Source: BQJU01 sp964015035 | GTDB lineage: Bacteria; Bacteroidota; Bacteroidia; Chitinophagales; Saprospiraceae | Direction of reading: 5' to 3' | NCBI GenBank assembly: GCA_964015035.1 | Contig: CAXHCA010000007.1 | Span: 1 to 64,000 of the forward strand | Length of the DNA stretch: 64,000 nucleotides | Shown here: in pieces, positions 52,396-61,837 of the stretch | Position numbering within the stretch: the first letter of the stretch is position 1 | How the letters are laid out: every line of letters begins with the position of its first letter | Notes under the pieces: generated by a model | Databases searched by the model: none | Told to the model about the DNA's origin: nothing | What the model saw: the letters and a program-made list of their open reading frames with translations, nothing else | Made by a program: the position numbers and the translations under genes

Positions 52396-52872
52396 ATGAA
52401 CAACGGAATGGCAAACACATCTGGTTCGATCTTTGATAAAGCGTACAATCCAGTATACCAGGCTATGGTAGCCTTGGCAGGAATAGTTGTTTTTATTCTT
52501 ATCTCTAAAGTGGTGAGTTTTTCGGGTTTGTTGGATGTTCCCGAGCGTTTTCCCTGGTTGACTGCGGCCTCTTTTATTTTGCTGTTTTCCCTTTTTAATA
52601 GTGTCTTTTCCTTAGCAACGGATAATATGGTGAAGTATTGGGGGAAATCGATCTACTGCTTTTTAGGGGTGGCGATAGGGTCGGGATTGGTGGCTTACCT
52701 GTTTTCTTCGATTCCCATCAGTGAAGCAGGCTCTTATCGTTGGATCTATTTTGTTCTGACTATTGGTTACCTTGTTTTCTTAAGTATGATGGCGACCATT
52801 CGCAGGATCGTTGAATTTGCCCAAAAAGAAGAGTGGAATCATCCACGCATTCGGAGGAGGAATAAAAAGTAA
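52396..52872 (+). CDS. Small four-helix membrane protein of unknown function
   Basis: 158 residues; an alternative ATG lies 4 codons further on. Four hydrophobic segments: AMVALAGIVVFILISKVV, WLTAASFILLFSLFNSVFSLA, SIYCFLGVAIGSGLVAYLF and WIYFVLTIGYLVFLSMMATI, then a basic tail (RRIVEFAQKEEWNHPRIRRRNKK) that should face the cytosol. No family recognised. It may be co-transcribed with rimO, but a link to its function is not apparent. Confidence 0.7.
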   Translation: MNNGMANTSGSIFDKAYNPVYQAMVALAGIVVFILISKVVSFSGLLDVPERFPWLTAASFILLFSLFNSVFSLATDNMVKYWGKSIYCFLGVAIGSGLVAYLFSSIPISEAGSYRWIYFVLTIGYLVFLSMMATIRRIVEFAQKEEWNHPRIRRRNKK

Positions 52873-52907
52873 ATCTACTGTCGCATTCCGACACTTGATC
52901 CATTGAA

Positions 52908-52932
52908 AATCTTTGTAAAATCGCTATTTTAC
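52908..52932. promoter_or_regulatory. msrB promoter region with inverted repeat
   Basis: AATCTTTG (52908-52915, one mismatch from TAnnTTTG) is overlapped by GTAAAAT-CGCT-ATTTTAC (52915-52932), a perfect 7-4-7 inverted repeat that would cover the start site. A possible operator; an RNA hairpin is the alternative. Confidence 0.4.
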
Positions 52933-53006
52933 AACTATTGGATTGAGGTCCACGTTGAAATGTAAAGCTGCTAAATGGCAGTATCCATATCACCAAACAA
53001 AATATC

Positions 53007-53576
53007 ATGAGAAAGAATATCTATTGGGTGTTATGCCCACTACTGGTTGTCTTTAGTATTTCTTGCAATCAAGCTCAAAAAAATAAGGTCAGCAGGGCCG
53101 ATCAAGGTGCTGTAGAAAAAGCAATGGCCCATGAGTACGACGGTCCATTTATTGGTCTCGATGGCGATACCCTGGGCAAGGTGGTGAAATCTGAATCGGA
53201 GTGGAAATCTGAATTGGGTGAAGAAGCCTATCATGTTTTGCGTGAAGCAGGGACAGAAAGGGCCTTCACCGGTAATCTGTGGGACAATAAGAAAGAAGGG
53301 GTTTACATCTGTGGAGGATGTGGGCTTCCATTATTTAGCTCCGGCACTAAATTTAAGTCAGGAACGGGATGGCCTAGCTTTTATGAACCCATCAATGAAG
53401 TGAATGTAGAAGAGAAAGTCGATGATAGCTATGGTATGTTGCGAACCGAGGTGCTTTGCGCTCGCTGTAAAGGACATTTGGGACATGTATTTTCAGATGG
53501 ACCTAAACCAACCGGATTGCGCTATTGCATCAATTCTGTGTCATTGGCTTTTGTTGAACAGAAGCCGAAGAACTAG
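53007..53576 (+). CDS. msrB: Peptide-methionine (R)-S-oxide reductase, lipoprotein form
   Basis: 189 residues with a lipoprotein signal (VLCPLLVVFSISCNQAQ), so it works in the envelope on oxidised methionine in exported proteins. The MsrB domain follows a linker: WKSELGEEAYHVLREAGTERAFTGNLWDNKKEGVYICGGCGLPLF, the zinc cysteines CGGC and CARC, KGHLGHVFSDGP, and the catalytic Cys in LRYCINSVSL. A terminator lies behind it. Confidence 0.94.
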   Translation: MRKNIYWVLCPLLVVFSISCNQAQKNKVSRADQGAVEKAMAHEYDGPFIGLDGDTLGKVVKSESEWKSELGEEAYHVLREAGTERAFTGNLWDNKKEGVYICGGCGLPLFSSGTKFKSGTGWPSFYEPINEVNVEEKVDDSYGMLRTEVLCARCKGHLGHVFSDGPKPTGLRYCINSVSLAFVEQKPKN

Positions 53577-53606
53577 AGTACCCAACGAAGAAGTGGCCAT
53601 AAAAAT

Positions 53607-53646
53607 AAAAGGGACACCGATCAAGCTGATCGATGTCCCTTTTTTT
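53607..53646. terminator. Bidirectional terminator between msrB and the T9SS protein gene
   Basis: GGGACACCGATCA/TGATCGATGTCCC stem with seven T behind and an A-rich stretch in front. It serves both converging genes. Confidence 0.85.
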
Positions 53647-53663
53647 ATGGTGCGTTAGTGTGA

Positions 53664-56342
53664 TTAACGGCTAATCACTAATCTCTGTGTAGACTGGCGT
53701 TTTCCATCAGTCAGGTGTACAAAGTAAACACCTTCAGCCAAGTTATTGACATTGAGTTCCAGCGTACCATTCAGGGCTTGGTTAACCACCTGTTGTTGCA
53801 TTACGGCACCAACAGTATTGGTTAGTTTCACCTGTAAGTCCAAGCTTTCTTCAAAGTTGAAAGACAAGGATACATTGTTGTTTGCCGGATTAGGGAACAG
53901 GTTGATGGCTTCTTGGAAAGCCAAATCCTCAGTACCAACGATTTGCTCAACAGTTACGGTCACAACCACATCATCAACACATCCGGTAGCATCGCTAATG
54001 GTTACACTATAATCGCCACTAGCAAGGCCCGTGATTGACTCTGTGGTTTCACCATTGCTCCAGGCGTAAGTATAGGCTCCTGAACCTCCGGAAACTGCCG
54101 CAGAAGCTTCTCCGTTGTTGCCGGGAGGAACCATTTCTGGAACACTAGCGCTAGTTGCTGCCAGAGCATCCAATTGTGGAAGTAAGTTCACTACGTGGAA
54201 GGTACCAACGGCTACACACCCTTCAGAGAAGTCAAGTCCAGAAAGACTACCATCAACATTAATGGCATTGGAGAATACCAAAGGTGCCATATAGTAAGTA
54301 CCGGGCGCCAACGATGCTCCGTCATTCACCAATGCTGGTGTGTAAGGAGTTGCTGAACCGCCAAAAGCACCAAAGAAACTAGCTTCCGTGAATGGAGAAG
54401 TCGTCCCGGTAACATCTTCGGTCCAAACACCCCAACGGAACTGCGTCAAATTGGTCGCATCCCCATCGTTAGGAATTACCACACCTTCAATGGTGAAAGA
54501 GGTCGTTTCACCAAAACATACGTTTTCCAGCAAGTTTTCAGAAGTACCTGGATTAATATCTGCACAAGTAATCAGGTTGATACTGGTAAACTGAACACAG
54601 AACTCGCCAGCTGCACCATCATATCCATCAACCATCATGTAGTATGTGGTACCAGGGGTGGTCTGAAGAGTTACCAGTGAGGCATAGATATCTGGATCAA
54701 TGCTGCCATCTTCATTACATGCAACAGGAGTTAGGTTACTACAATCATCTCCTTCATAAACGGCAATTTGAGAATCGCCAGTAGTGATATACCCGGTTGC
54801 AGTTCCCCCACAGTTGGTCGTCGTAATCTCATAAGTACCGCCATCACCTACAAAGGTGTACCATACTGGGTTTTCTAATGTACCTGGATCTTCTAAGAAA
54901 CACTCAAAACCCTCAGTAGGCTCCGTTCCGTCAACAAGAGCATCGGTATTGTCATACATCGGAGAGGTTTGAGGTACGTTGTCTGCTCCACCAAGTAAGC
55001 TGGTTAAGTCTGCTGCATCAGCGCAAGCATCCGGCGTAGCAAATTGAGTGGTCACTACACGGAAGTGATAATCATCAGTTTCGGCAGTCCAGTTTGTGCC
55101 ATCAAAAGAGAAGGTACGATTGGCAACGCCGGGAGTAGTTTGTACCAACCAAACTTCTCCTTCTGGAACAGTGAAACCGACAAAAATATCCCCCGTTAAG
55201 CCAGCCAGCTCAGCCATATATGGACGCAAGTCCACTCTGGTCATTGGGCTATTATTATCAAGGGTTGCTTCAGGAGTCACAGTGAATGGAGTCACCAAAT
55301 CTGCGCCTGGCACGCCTCCATTGTCGTCCCAAATGTGGAATTCAAAATCGCTATTTGGTCGATTGCTATCCGTATAATTTCTAATCAAGGCATATGCGAC
55401 ATCAGCGGTACCATTTAAAGACACTCGTACAGCAGAACCTAATAGTCCACCAGCTGATGCCGGGCCATAGGAATTGACAAAATTCACTACAGCATTGTCG
55501 TAAAAGACATGTTGACCAGCAATGTAACTAAAAGTAGAGGTGATGATCGTATTTGAGTTTTCAGAATCATCTATAACCTCCAGATAATAATCTACCTGAG
55601 CACCAGCTGCCTGCGCAGGAATGATGAAGCCGTAGAAGTTGTTGAGTACGTTAATTCCACCAATGCCAACTGCTGCGCCACCATCTACAGAGTACCATAA
55701 GATGGCCGTGTCAATGCCAGAAATGTCTACAATTTCAGCAAATTGAACAACATCCGTTGGAGAGCCTTCATAAAATGCTGGTGGCGTATGCAATACCAAT
55801 GGTGCAGAGTTGTCTACATCAGAGCTGGTAATTTCAAAGTCGTCAATGTAAATACCATCAACTTCATATCCTCCATCAGAGAAAAAGCGGAAACGCACCC
55901 GTACATCAGCATTGCCTACCAATCCTCCCAAAGAATAAGAATACTCTACCCAAGGGTCTAAATTGCCTTCCCCCAAAAAGGTGGCGATATTCACCCAGGT
56001 AGCGCCGCCATCGGCACTTGCCTCAACGAAGCAGTAGTCAAAGTTACCACCTTCGATGTCATAAATAGCGGAAAAAGAAACATTTGCATCAAGTGCTGCC
56101 GATAGGTCTACACCTGTAGCCATGGTCGCCGATATGTTTTGATCGGGTAGGTAGTTACCGTCTGGACTATCGGTCAAAGAATTTGAGGGAGAATTTGACT
56201 GTGCTGTCGTCAATCCCCAACTTCCTTCCAGAACCCAATTGGCTGTTCCCGATTCAAAGTCATCAGAGAATTCAACAGTTTGGGCAAAAACAGCAAAATT
56301 AGTCAAAAGACAAGCTGTTAAAAAGAGTAATAGTCTCTTCAT
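53664..56342 (-). CDS. Large secreted T9SS cargo protein with SprB-like repeat
   Basis: 892 residues. Signal peptide (LLLFLTACLLTNFAVFAQ); a jelly-roll-like segment FSDDFESGTANWVLEGSWGLTTAQSNSPS to about 180, a form often fused to secreted hydrolases; Ig/fibronectin-like parts (IDTAILWYSVDGGAAVGIG); a region around 430-600 similar to pre-peptidase-type domains (ENPVWYTFVGDGGTYEITTTNCGG); one SprB-type repeat SGGSGAYTYAWSNGETTESITGLASGDYSVTISDATGC; and a type A T9SS tail (AINLFPNPANNNVSLSF to STQRLVISR). No catalytic domain is evident. Probably a surface or released adhesin-like protein. Confidence 0.82.
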   Translation of the reverse strand: MKRLLLFLTACLLTNFAVFAQTVEFSDDFESGTANWVLEGSWGLTTAQSNSPSNSLTDSPDGNYLPDQNISATMATGVDLSAALDANVSFSAIYDIEGGNFDYCFVEASADGGATWVNIATFLGEGNLDPWVEYSYSLGGLVGNADVRVRFRFFSDGGYEVDGIYIDDFEITSSDVDNSAPLVLHTPPAFYEGSPTDVVQFAEIVDISGIDTAILWYSVDGGAAVGIGGINVLNNFYGFIIPAQAAGAQVDYYLEVIDDSENSNTIITSTFSYIAGQHVFYDNAVVNFVNSYGPASAGGLLGSAVRVSLNGTADVAYALIRNYTDSNRPNSDFEFHIWDDNGGVPGADLVTPFTVTPEATLDNNSPMTRVDLRPYMAELAGLTGDIFVGFTVPEGEVWLVQTTPGVANRTFSFDGTNWTAETDDYHFRVVTTQFATPDACADAADLTSLLGGADNVPQTSPMYDNTDALVDGTEPTEGFECFLEDPGTLENPVWYTFVGDGGTYEITTTNCGGTATGYITTGDSQIAVYEGDDCSNLTPVACNEDGSIDPDIYASLVTLQTTPGTTYYMMVDGYDGAAGEFCVQFTSINLITCADINPGTSENLLENVCFGETTSFTIEGVVIPNDGDATNLTQFRWGVWTEDVTGTTSPFTEASFFGAFGGSATPYTPALVNDGASLAPGTYYMAPLVFSNAINVDGSLSGLDFSEGCVAVGTFHVVNLLPQLDALAATSASVPEMVPPGNNGEASAAVSGGSGAYTYAWSNGETTESITGLASGDYSVTISDATGCVDDVVVTVTVEQIVGTEDLAFQEAINLFPNPANNNVSLSFNFEESLDLQVKLTNTVGAVMQQQVVNQALNGTLELNVNNLAEGVYFVHLTDGKRQSTQRLVISR

Positions 56343-56532
56343 TGGAAAAGGTTTTAATAGTTAAAGACAAATGGATTTTATACAAGAAATGTTTATTAGA
56401 GCAAAGATTGGATGGTTTTGCAGCATTCGGGCGATTTTCGGATTTAGATAGATAGCATTAAATATGGGCACAATTTAAAAAAATATACCAATTTCGCCCC
56501 AAGGGAAGCATTATTTAACAGTTGAAATCGGG

Positions 56533-57246
56533 CTATACTGTACGTTGTACGTCTTTTTGTAGTTTTTCTTTTCGGGCTTTTTTTTGCTCATTGTTGCTCT
56601 CATATATGGTATAGTTCTCATATTTTACGGGATCTTTTTCTGCCCAAATATCCTTACCGATGTTACAAAGCACCACCAGCTCCTGATAGATTTTATTACC
56701 CTGTTCGATACGACGTTCCACCGCAATATCTCTTTCTGCCACACGATCCTGCTGTATATTGAGTGCGGTCTCAAAAGTGGTACAGGCATCACTGACTTTC
56801 TTAATTACATTTTCGTTGACACCAACTTCCGCCAGAAAATCAATTTGTTGTCGGGCTACCCGAACCACCCGACGGCCACAGAACAATAATTGGGCATCGG
56901 TCATATCTCCTAGTTTTGCAGTACCAAATTTTCGGTAGCGGCCAGAACGATTGCCATACTTCATGGCAACTCTAGTCATGATGCTGCGAATGGCAGTCTT
57001 GAGCTTTTCGGCCGCAGTAGCTTTCTTTTCAGTGGTGACCATCTGATCGCCAATTAACTCATCATCATCGGGGAGTTTTCGGAATTTATCACAGGTTGAG
57101 AAAAAAGCTTTTAAGCGCTCTGCACTAAAACCATATTGTTCAAATTGAGCAATATCTCGTTTCGCATAACGAATGCGCTCTAGCGCTTGTACGTATAAAT
57201 CTGCGTCTGGGAAATTGTACTTCCGATGCTGAGTTTGCTTCTTCAT
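56533..57246 (-). CDS. Helical protein of unknown function
   Basis: 237 residues, rich in Lys, Arg, Glu and Ala, predicted mainly alpha-helical with no signal peptide or membrane segment. Visible stretches are DLYVQALERIRYAKRDIAQFEQYGFSAERLKAFFSTCDKFRKLPDDDELIGDQ and RVAERDIAVERRIEQGNKIYQELVVLCNIGKDIWAEKDPVKYENYTIYES. The two halves each start with a long helix and a similar 'F/V-x-x-F-x-x-C' run, so an internal duplication of a four-helix unit is possible. No function recognised. The 190 bp between it and the T9SS gene, and the 245 bp before accC, hold no gene that I can see. Confidence 0.65.
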   Translation of the reverse strand: MKKQTQHRKYNFPDADLYVQALERIRYAKRDIAQFEQYGFSAERLKAFFSTCDKFRKLPDDDELIGDQMVTTEKKATAAEKLKTAIRSIMTRVAMKYGNRSGRYRKFGTAKLGDMTDAQLLFCGRRVVRVARQQIDFLAEVGVNENVIKKVSDACTTFETALNIQQDRVAERDIAVERRIEQGNKIYQELVVLCNIGKDIWAEKDPVKYENYTIYESNNEQKKARKEKLQKDVQRTV

Positions 57247-57491
57247 GACTCCTGATTTTTATCGAACATCAGCAAATTTAAGGAATCTAATGGTTAAAAC
57301 AAAATATTTTCAATAAAACCAGATTGGTTTTTTTTGTAAAAATATTTTACTCAGTTAAAATTTTCTTTCTAAGTTCAAAACAAAAAAATACCCCCTCCCA
57401 GACAAGTCAATACGCCAATCCGAAAATGCACTCAGACTGGACGCATTGAGTGTGCTGAATATAAAAAGTCAATTACTTCTGTATCAATCTA

Positions 57492-58964
57492 TTACAGGCG
57501 ATTTTGGGCCCAGTCACTTCCTTCGGTCATTGGAACTTTTAGTATGCAACCATGTTCGCGTTGCAATTGAAGGGCTAATGCTGCGGCAAGACTCGCTTCG
57601 GCTTGGTAAGTCTTAACTAGGGCATCAGGTGTGAAATAGTTTTTGACAAAATTGGTGTCAAATTGAGCGGTCAAAAAAGCTTCATGCTCACAGACAAACC
57701 GGCCAAAGGGTAGGGTAGTGGCCACGCCCTCAATGTCGTATTGTTCAATGGCTTCAATCATTTTACGGATGGCTGCATCCCGAGTGGGTCCATAGGTGAT
57801 CAGTTTGGCGATCATCGGATCATAATAGATGGGAATATCCATACCTTCTTCGTAGCCGTCATCCAGTCGAATATGATCGCCAAACGGACGACGGTACACC
57901 GAAAGGGTTCCTACGCTGGGCAGAAAATCGTTTTCCGGATCTTCGGCATAAACTCGAATTTCCAGGGCATGCCCATTTATTCTTAAATCTTCCTGTCGGA
58001 AAGACAACGGTAATCCACGTGCAATCCGAATCTGCTGTTCTACCAGATCAACTCCTGATATTAATTCTGTAACTGGATGTTCTACCTGCAAACGGGTATT
58101 CATTTCCAGGAAGTAGTAATTCAGCTGATCGTCTACCAAAAACTCCACGGTTCCTGCTCCCAAGTAATCACACGCTTTAGCGACCTTAATGGCATCATTG
58201 CCCATGGCTTCGCGAATTTCGGGCGTTAAAATGGCGGAAGGAGCTTCTTCCACTACTTTTTGGTGACGGCGCTGCACACTGCATTCGCGTTCAAATAAAT
58301 GCACCGTATTTCCCTGCTGATCGGCCAATACCTGGATCTCAATATGGCGAGGGGAAGCAATGTATTTTTCAATAAAAACTGATCCATCCCCAAAAGCTGA
58401 TTTGGCTTCGCTGATGGCTCTTTTCATTTGTTCGGCAAGTTCCGCCTCCGTTTCCACTACCCGCATGCCTTTTCCACCACCTCCTGCTGAGGCCTTAATG
58501 AGAATGGGAAATCCAATTTCCTTAGCTATCTGAGTGGCTTCTGCTACATCTTCAATGGCTTTGTCAATGCCGGGGACCATCGGAATATTGTAGGCCTTGA
58601 CGGCCTCTTTTGCGGCCAATTTGCTACCCATGACTTCAATGGCCTTGGGACGCGGTCCAATAAAAATCATTCCCGCCTGCTCCACGGCACGGGCAAACTC
58701 CGCATTTTCACTTAAAAAACCATACCCGGGATGAATGCCATCCACCCCCAACTTTTGAGCGACCTCAATGATCTTGTCACCCCGCAGGTAAGACTCGCTG
58801 GAGGGGGCAGGACCAATACAGACCGCTTCATCTGCAAAGCGAACATGGGGGGCATCCCGGTCAGCTTCAGAATAAACGGCCACTACGGCAATGCCCATTT
58901 TGTGTGCGGTTCTCATTACCCGTAGCGCAATTTCCCCACGGTTGGCAATTAATATTTTTCTCAT
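57492..58964 (-). CDS. accC: Biotin carboxylase subunit (acetyl- or propionyl-CoA carboxylase)
   Basis: 490 residues from the ATG at 58964, where the family N-terminus starts (MRKILIANRGEIALRVMRTAHKMG). It uses ATP and bicarbonate to carboxylate biotin on a carrier protein. Seen are the ATP-grasp glycine loop GGGGKGMRVVETEAEL, FERECSVQRRHQKVVEEAPS and FLEMNTRLQVEHPVTE. It ends after the carboxylase domain without a biotinyl (MKM) domain, so the carrier is separate and not here. Could serve acetyl-CoA or propionyl-CoA carboxylase; pccB is 20 kb away. Divergent from aacS; the longer reading to 59048 would overlap that gene. Confidence 0.9.
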   Translation of the reverse strand: MRKILIANRGEIALRVMRTAHKMGIAVVAVYSEADRDAPHVRFADEAVCIGPAPSSESYLRGDKIIEVAQKLGVDGIHPGYGFLSENAEFARAVEQAGMIFIGPRPKAIEVMGSKLAAKEAVKAYNIPMVPGIDKAIEDVAEATQIAKEIGFPILIKASAGGGGKGMRVVETEAELAEQMKRAISEAKSAFGDGSVFIEKYIASPRHIEIQVLADQQGNTVHLFERECSVQRRHQKVVEEAPSAILTPEIREAMGNDAIKVAKACDYLGAGTVEFLVDDQLNYYFLEMNTRLQVEHPVTELISGVDLVEQQIRIARGLPLSFRQEDLRINGHALEIRVYAEDPENDFLPSVGTLSVYRRPFGDHIRLDDGYEEGMDIPIYYDPMIAKLITYGPTRDAAIRKMIEAIEQYDIEGVATTLPFGRFVCEHEAFLTAQFDTNFVKNYFTPDALVKTYQAEASLAAALALQLQREHGCILKVPMTEGSDWAQNRL

Positions 58965-59033
58965 CCTTTTGGGTTTTGGGCGAAAATAAGGATTTTTGGG
59001 GTTTTCAAGCCTTGCCAAATTAAAGTTATTTAA

Positions 59034-61016
59034 ATGGACCAAAATCAAGAGATCCCAAAAAAGCTTTGGACACCCAATGCTGCGTGGAAAGAAGCCACCA
59101 ATTTAGCCCACTATTGTCAGTGGTTGGAGGAGCAAAAGTCGTTGACTTTTCACGATTATGCTGAAGTGTGGAAATGGTCGGTAGAGCATCCCGCCGATTT
59201 TTGGGAAACCATTTGGGAATATTTTTCTATTCAGTCGAATACTCCTTACCAAAGCGTGTGGGAAAAACCCAATATGCCGGGAACAGTTTGGTTTCCCGGA
59301 AGTACTCTCAATTATGCCGCACACATATTTCGCCGGAAAAACCCTAACCAACCGGCCATCCTATTTCAATCTGAATGTACCCCACTGACAGAGATGAGTT
59401 GGCAAGAATTGGAAGAATCGGTCTCTAAAATGGCGCATTTTTTGAAAGAAAAAGGGGTCGGTAAAGGGGATCGGGTAGTGGCTTATTTTCCCAATGTTCC
59501 TGAAGCAACCATTGCTTTTTTGGCCACCTGCTCATTAGGCGCCATTTGGTCCAGCTGCTCTCCGGATTTTGGAGCCAGCAGTGTAGCCGACCGCTTTGCA
59601 CAAATTGAGCCCAAGGTCTTATTTACCGTTGACGGTTATCAATACGGGGGCAAAGCTTACGACCGAATGTCGGTCGTGCAAGAATTATGTGATCAACTTC
59701 CAACGCTTGAACTGGTTATTGCGCTTCCTTATTTGAAGCCGGATGCCGATTTTTCTGTCATCAAAAAATCGGTAACTTGGAAACAAGCGCTAGATCAACC
59801 ATTACAACCGCTGACCTTTACATCTGTGCCCTTTGATCATCCTATTTGGGTGTTGTATTCCTCTGGCACTACGGGGATTCCCAAGGCTATCACCCATGCT
59901 CATGGAGGGGTACTGCTGGAGCACTATAAATACTTAGCTTTTCACAATGATGTAAAACCTGGTGAACGCTTTTTCTGGTTTTCGACTACCGGTTGGATGA
60001 TGTGGAATTTTGTTCAAGCGGCGCTCTTACAAGGAGGCACAATTGTCTTGTACGATGGCAGTCCGGGTTATCCAAATCTGAATGTACTTTGGGAACTGGC
60101 TGAAAAAGCCAAAATCAATCACTTTGGAACCAGTGCCCCCTTCCTGGTAGCTTGCATGAAAAAAGAAATGCATCCGGGAAATGCCTTTGATCTTACTCCT
60201 TTGCGTTCTATTGGTTCGACCGGAGCACCATTGCCCGCCGAGGCTTTTGATTGGGTTTATAAAGCCGTTAAAGAGGACCTCTGGTTGTGTTCTATGAGCG
60301 GTGGAACGGATGTATGTACGGCTTTCGTAGGAGGTTGCCCTACTGAACCGGTTTACCGGGGTGAAATTCAATGTAGAGCCCTCGGTTGTGCCCTTTATGC
60401 CTGGGACGAATTGGGGCATCCGGTTACGGAAGAGGTAGGTGAAATGGTGATTACCGAACCCATGCCTTCCATGCCTATCTACTTTTGGAATGATCCCAAT
60501 AATGAGCGCTACATCTCCAGCTATTTTGAGATGTTTCCCAAAGTTTGGCGGCATGGTGATTGGGTAAAGATTACCGATCGGAACTCTCTCATTATATATG
60601 GTCGTTCAGATGCGACCCTCAATCGACACGGCGTTCGCATTGGAACCAGTGAGGTTTATAGTGCCATTCATCAAGTGAAGGAGATAAAAGACAGTTTGGT
60701 GGTCAACCTCGAACTGAGCGGTGGTCGTCACTATATGCCATTGTTTGTGGTTCTTGAGCCCGATCAAATCTTGGATGAACGCTTGATCAAAAAAATCAAA
60801 GACACCTTGCGAAGCCTTTACTCTCCACGTCATGTACCCGATGAAATTATGGTAGTGCCCGATATTCCTTACACCATCAGTGGGAAGAAACTCGAGGCTC
60901 CGGTCAAAAAAATCTTAATGGGGATTTCTATTGCAAAAGCAGCCAATAAAGACGCGATGCGTAATCCGGAATCATTGGATTTTTTTCTCGATTTGGCCAG
61001 AAATATTGAAAGATAA
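59034..61016 (+). CDS. aacS: Acetoacetyl-CoA synthetase
   Basis: 660 residues, the length typical of acetoacetate-CoA ligase and longer than acetyl-CoA synthetase by its N-terminal part. It activates acetoacetate with ATP and CoA for use as carbon. Motifs: WFPGSTLNYAAHIF, WVLYSSGTTGIPKAITHAHGG (AMP binding), GSTGAPLPAEAF, SMSGGTDVCTAFVGG, and the C-terminal hinge and Lys in GRSDATLNRHGVRIGTSEVY and YTISGKKLEAPVK. Divergent from accC; fits the fatty-acid and ketone-body theme. Confidence 0.93.
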   Translation: MDQNQEIPKKLWTPNAAWKEATNLAHYCQWLEEQKSLTFHDYAEVWKWSVEHPADFWETIWEYFSIQSNTPYQSVWEKPNMPGTVWFPGSTLNYAAHIFRRKNPNQPAILFQSECTPLTEMSWQELEESVSKMAHFLKEKGVGKGDRVVAYFPNVPEATIAFLATCSLGAIWSSCSPDFGASSVADRFAQIEPKVLFTVDGYQYGGKAYDRMSVVQELCDQLPTLELVIALPYLKPDADFSVIKKSVTWKQALDQPLQPLTFTSVPFDHPIWVLYSSGTTGIPKAITHAHGGVLLEHYKYLAFHNDVKPGERFFWFSTTGWMMWNFVQAALLQGGTIVLYDGSPGYPNLNVLWELAEKAKINHFGTSAPFLVACMKKEMHPGNAFDLTPLRSIGSTGAPLPAEAFDWVYKAVKEDLWLCSMSGGTDVCTAFVGGCPTEPVYRGEIQCRALGCALYAWDELGHPVTEEVGEMVITEPMPSMPIYFWNDPNNERYISSYFEMFPKVWRHGDWVKITDRNSLIIYGRSDATLNRHGVRIGTSEVYSAIHQVKEIKDSLVVNLELSGGRHYMPLFVVLEPDQILDERLIKKIKDTLRSLYSPRHVPDEIMVVPDIPYTISGKKLEAPVKKILMGISIAKAANKDAMRNPESLDFFLDLARNIER

Positions 61017-61055
61017 GGACTTTACAATAGACGTTCTTTTACAAAATAGATTTTG

Positions 61056-61799
61056 ATGTACGCATGGCTCAAAAATATGCTGAGGTTTTTACTGCCCAAG
61101 ACGCTACTTACGCAGTATGAAATGCCGTTGAGGAAATTCTATGCCAATATTTTTTATCGAGGTAGTGCAGCTGTGTGCAATATTTGCGAAAGCCAATTTT
61201 CTACCTTTATTGAACTGCCCAGTGGTGATCTCTTGTGCCCCGTTTGCGGAAGCCTTCCCCGAAATCGAAGGTTATGGTGTCTTCTGCTCGATTTACGGCT
61301 TTTATCGGGAAAACTACTACACTTTTCTCCCTCCAGGGGTCTCTATAGGAAGCTAAAGCAAAATCCCGATTTAACCTATATCAGTACCGATTTTGAAGAA
61401 GAATTTATTGCGGATCACCGCATTGATATCACCAATATTGAGTATCCGGATGAAACTTTTGATACCATCATTTGCTTTCATATTCTCGAACATATCCCCG
61501 ATGATGCCCAAGCGATGCAGGAACTCTATCGGGTCTTGAAGCCAGGAGGCAAAGTACTGGTCCAGACACCTTTTAAGAACGGCACTATTTACGAAGATGC
61601 CAGCATTATTTCGGAAGTGGATCGAGTCAAACATTTTGGACAAAAAGACCATGTTCGCATCTATTCTGCGGCAGGCTTAAGCGATCGGTTAGTGAACAGT
61701 GGCTTTCAGGTACAAGTGCGGCAATTTACAGAAGATGATTTCACCATTCAAATGGGTTTAAAGAAAGATGAAATCATCCTCATTGCCGAAAAGCAGTAA
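61056..61799 (+). CDS. SAM-dependent methyltransferase with N-terminal zinc-ribbon-like motif
   Basis: 247 residues from the ATG at 61056; a TTG one codon upstream is also possible. An N-terminal basic segment is followed by four cysteines, VCNICESQF and LLCPVCGSLPRNRR, that should bind zinc, then a type 11 methyltransferase fold: YISTDFEEEF, DTIICFHILEHIPDDAQAMQELYRVLKPGGKVLVQTPF. Similar proteins occur near glycan genes, but no such genes are adjacent here. Substrate unknown; it starts 39 bases after aacS. Confidence 0.82.
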   Translation: MYAWLKNMLRFLLPKTLLTQYEMPLRKFYANIFYRGSAAVCNICESQFSTFIELPSGDLLCPVCGSLPRNRRLWCLLLDLRLLSGKLLHFSPSRGLYRKLKQNPDLTYISTDFEEEFIADHRIDITNIEYPDETFDTIICFHILEHIPDDAQAMQELYRVLKPGGKVLVQTPFKNGTIYEDASIISEVDRVKHFGQKDHVRIYSAAGLSDRLVNSGFQVQVRQFTEDDFTIQMGLKKDEIILIAEKQ

Positions 61800-61837
61800 A
61801 TGCAATCACACCGGAACATTAAAAATATGCCCTACAA

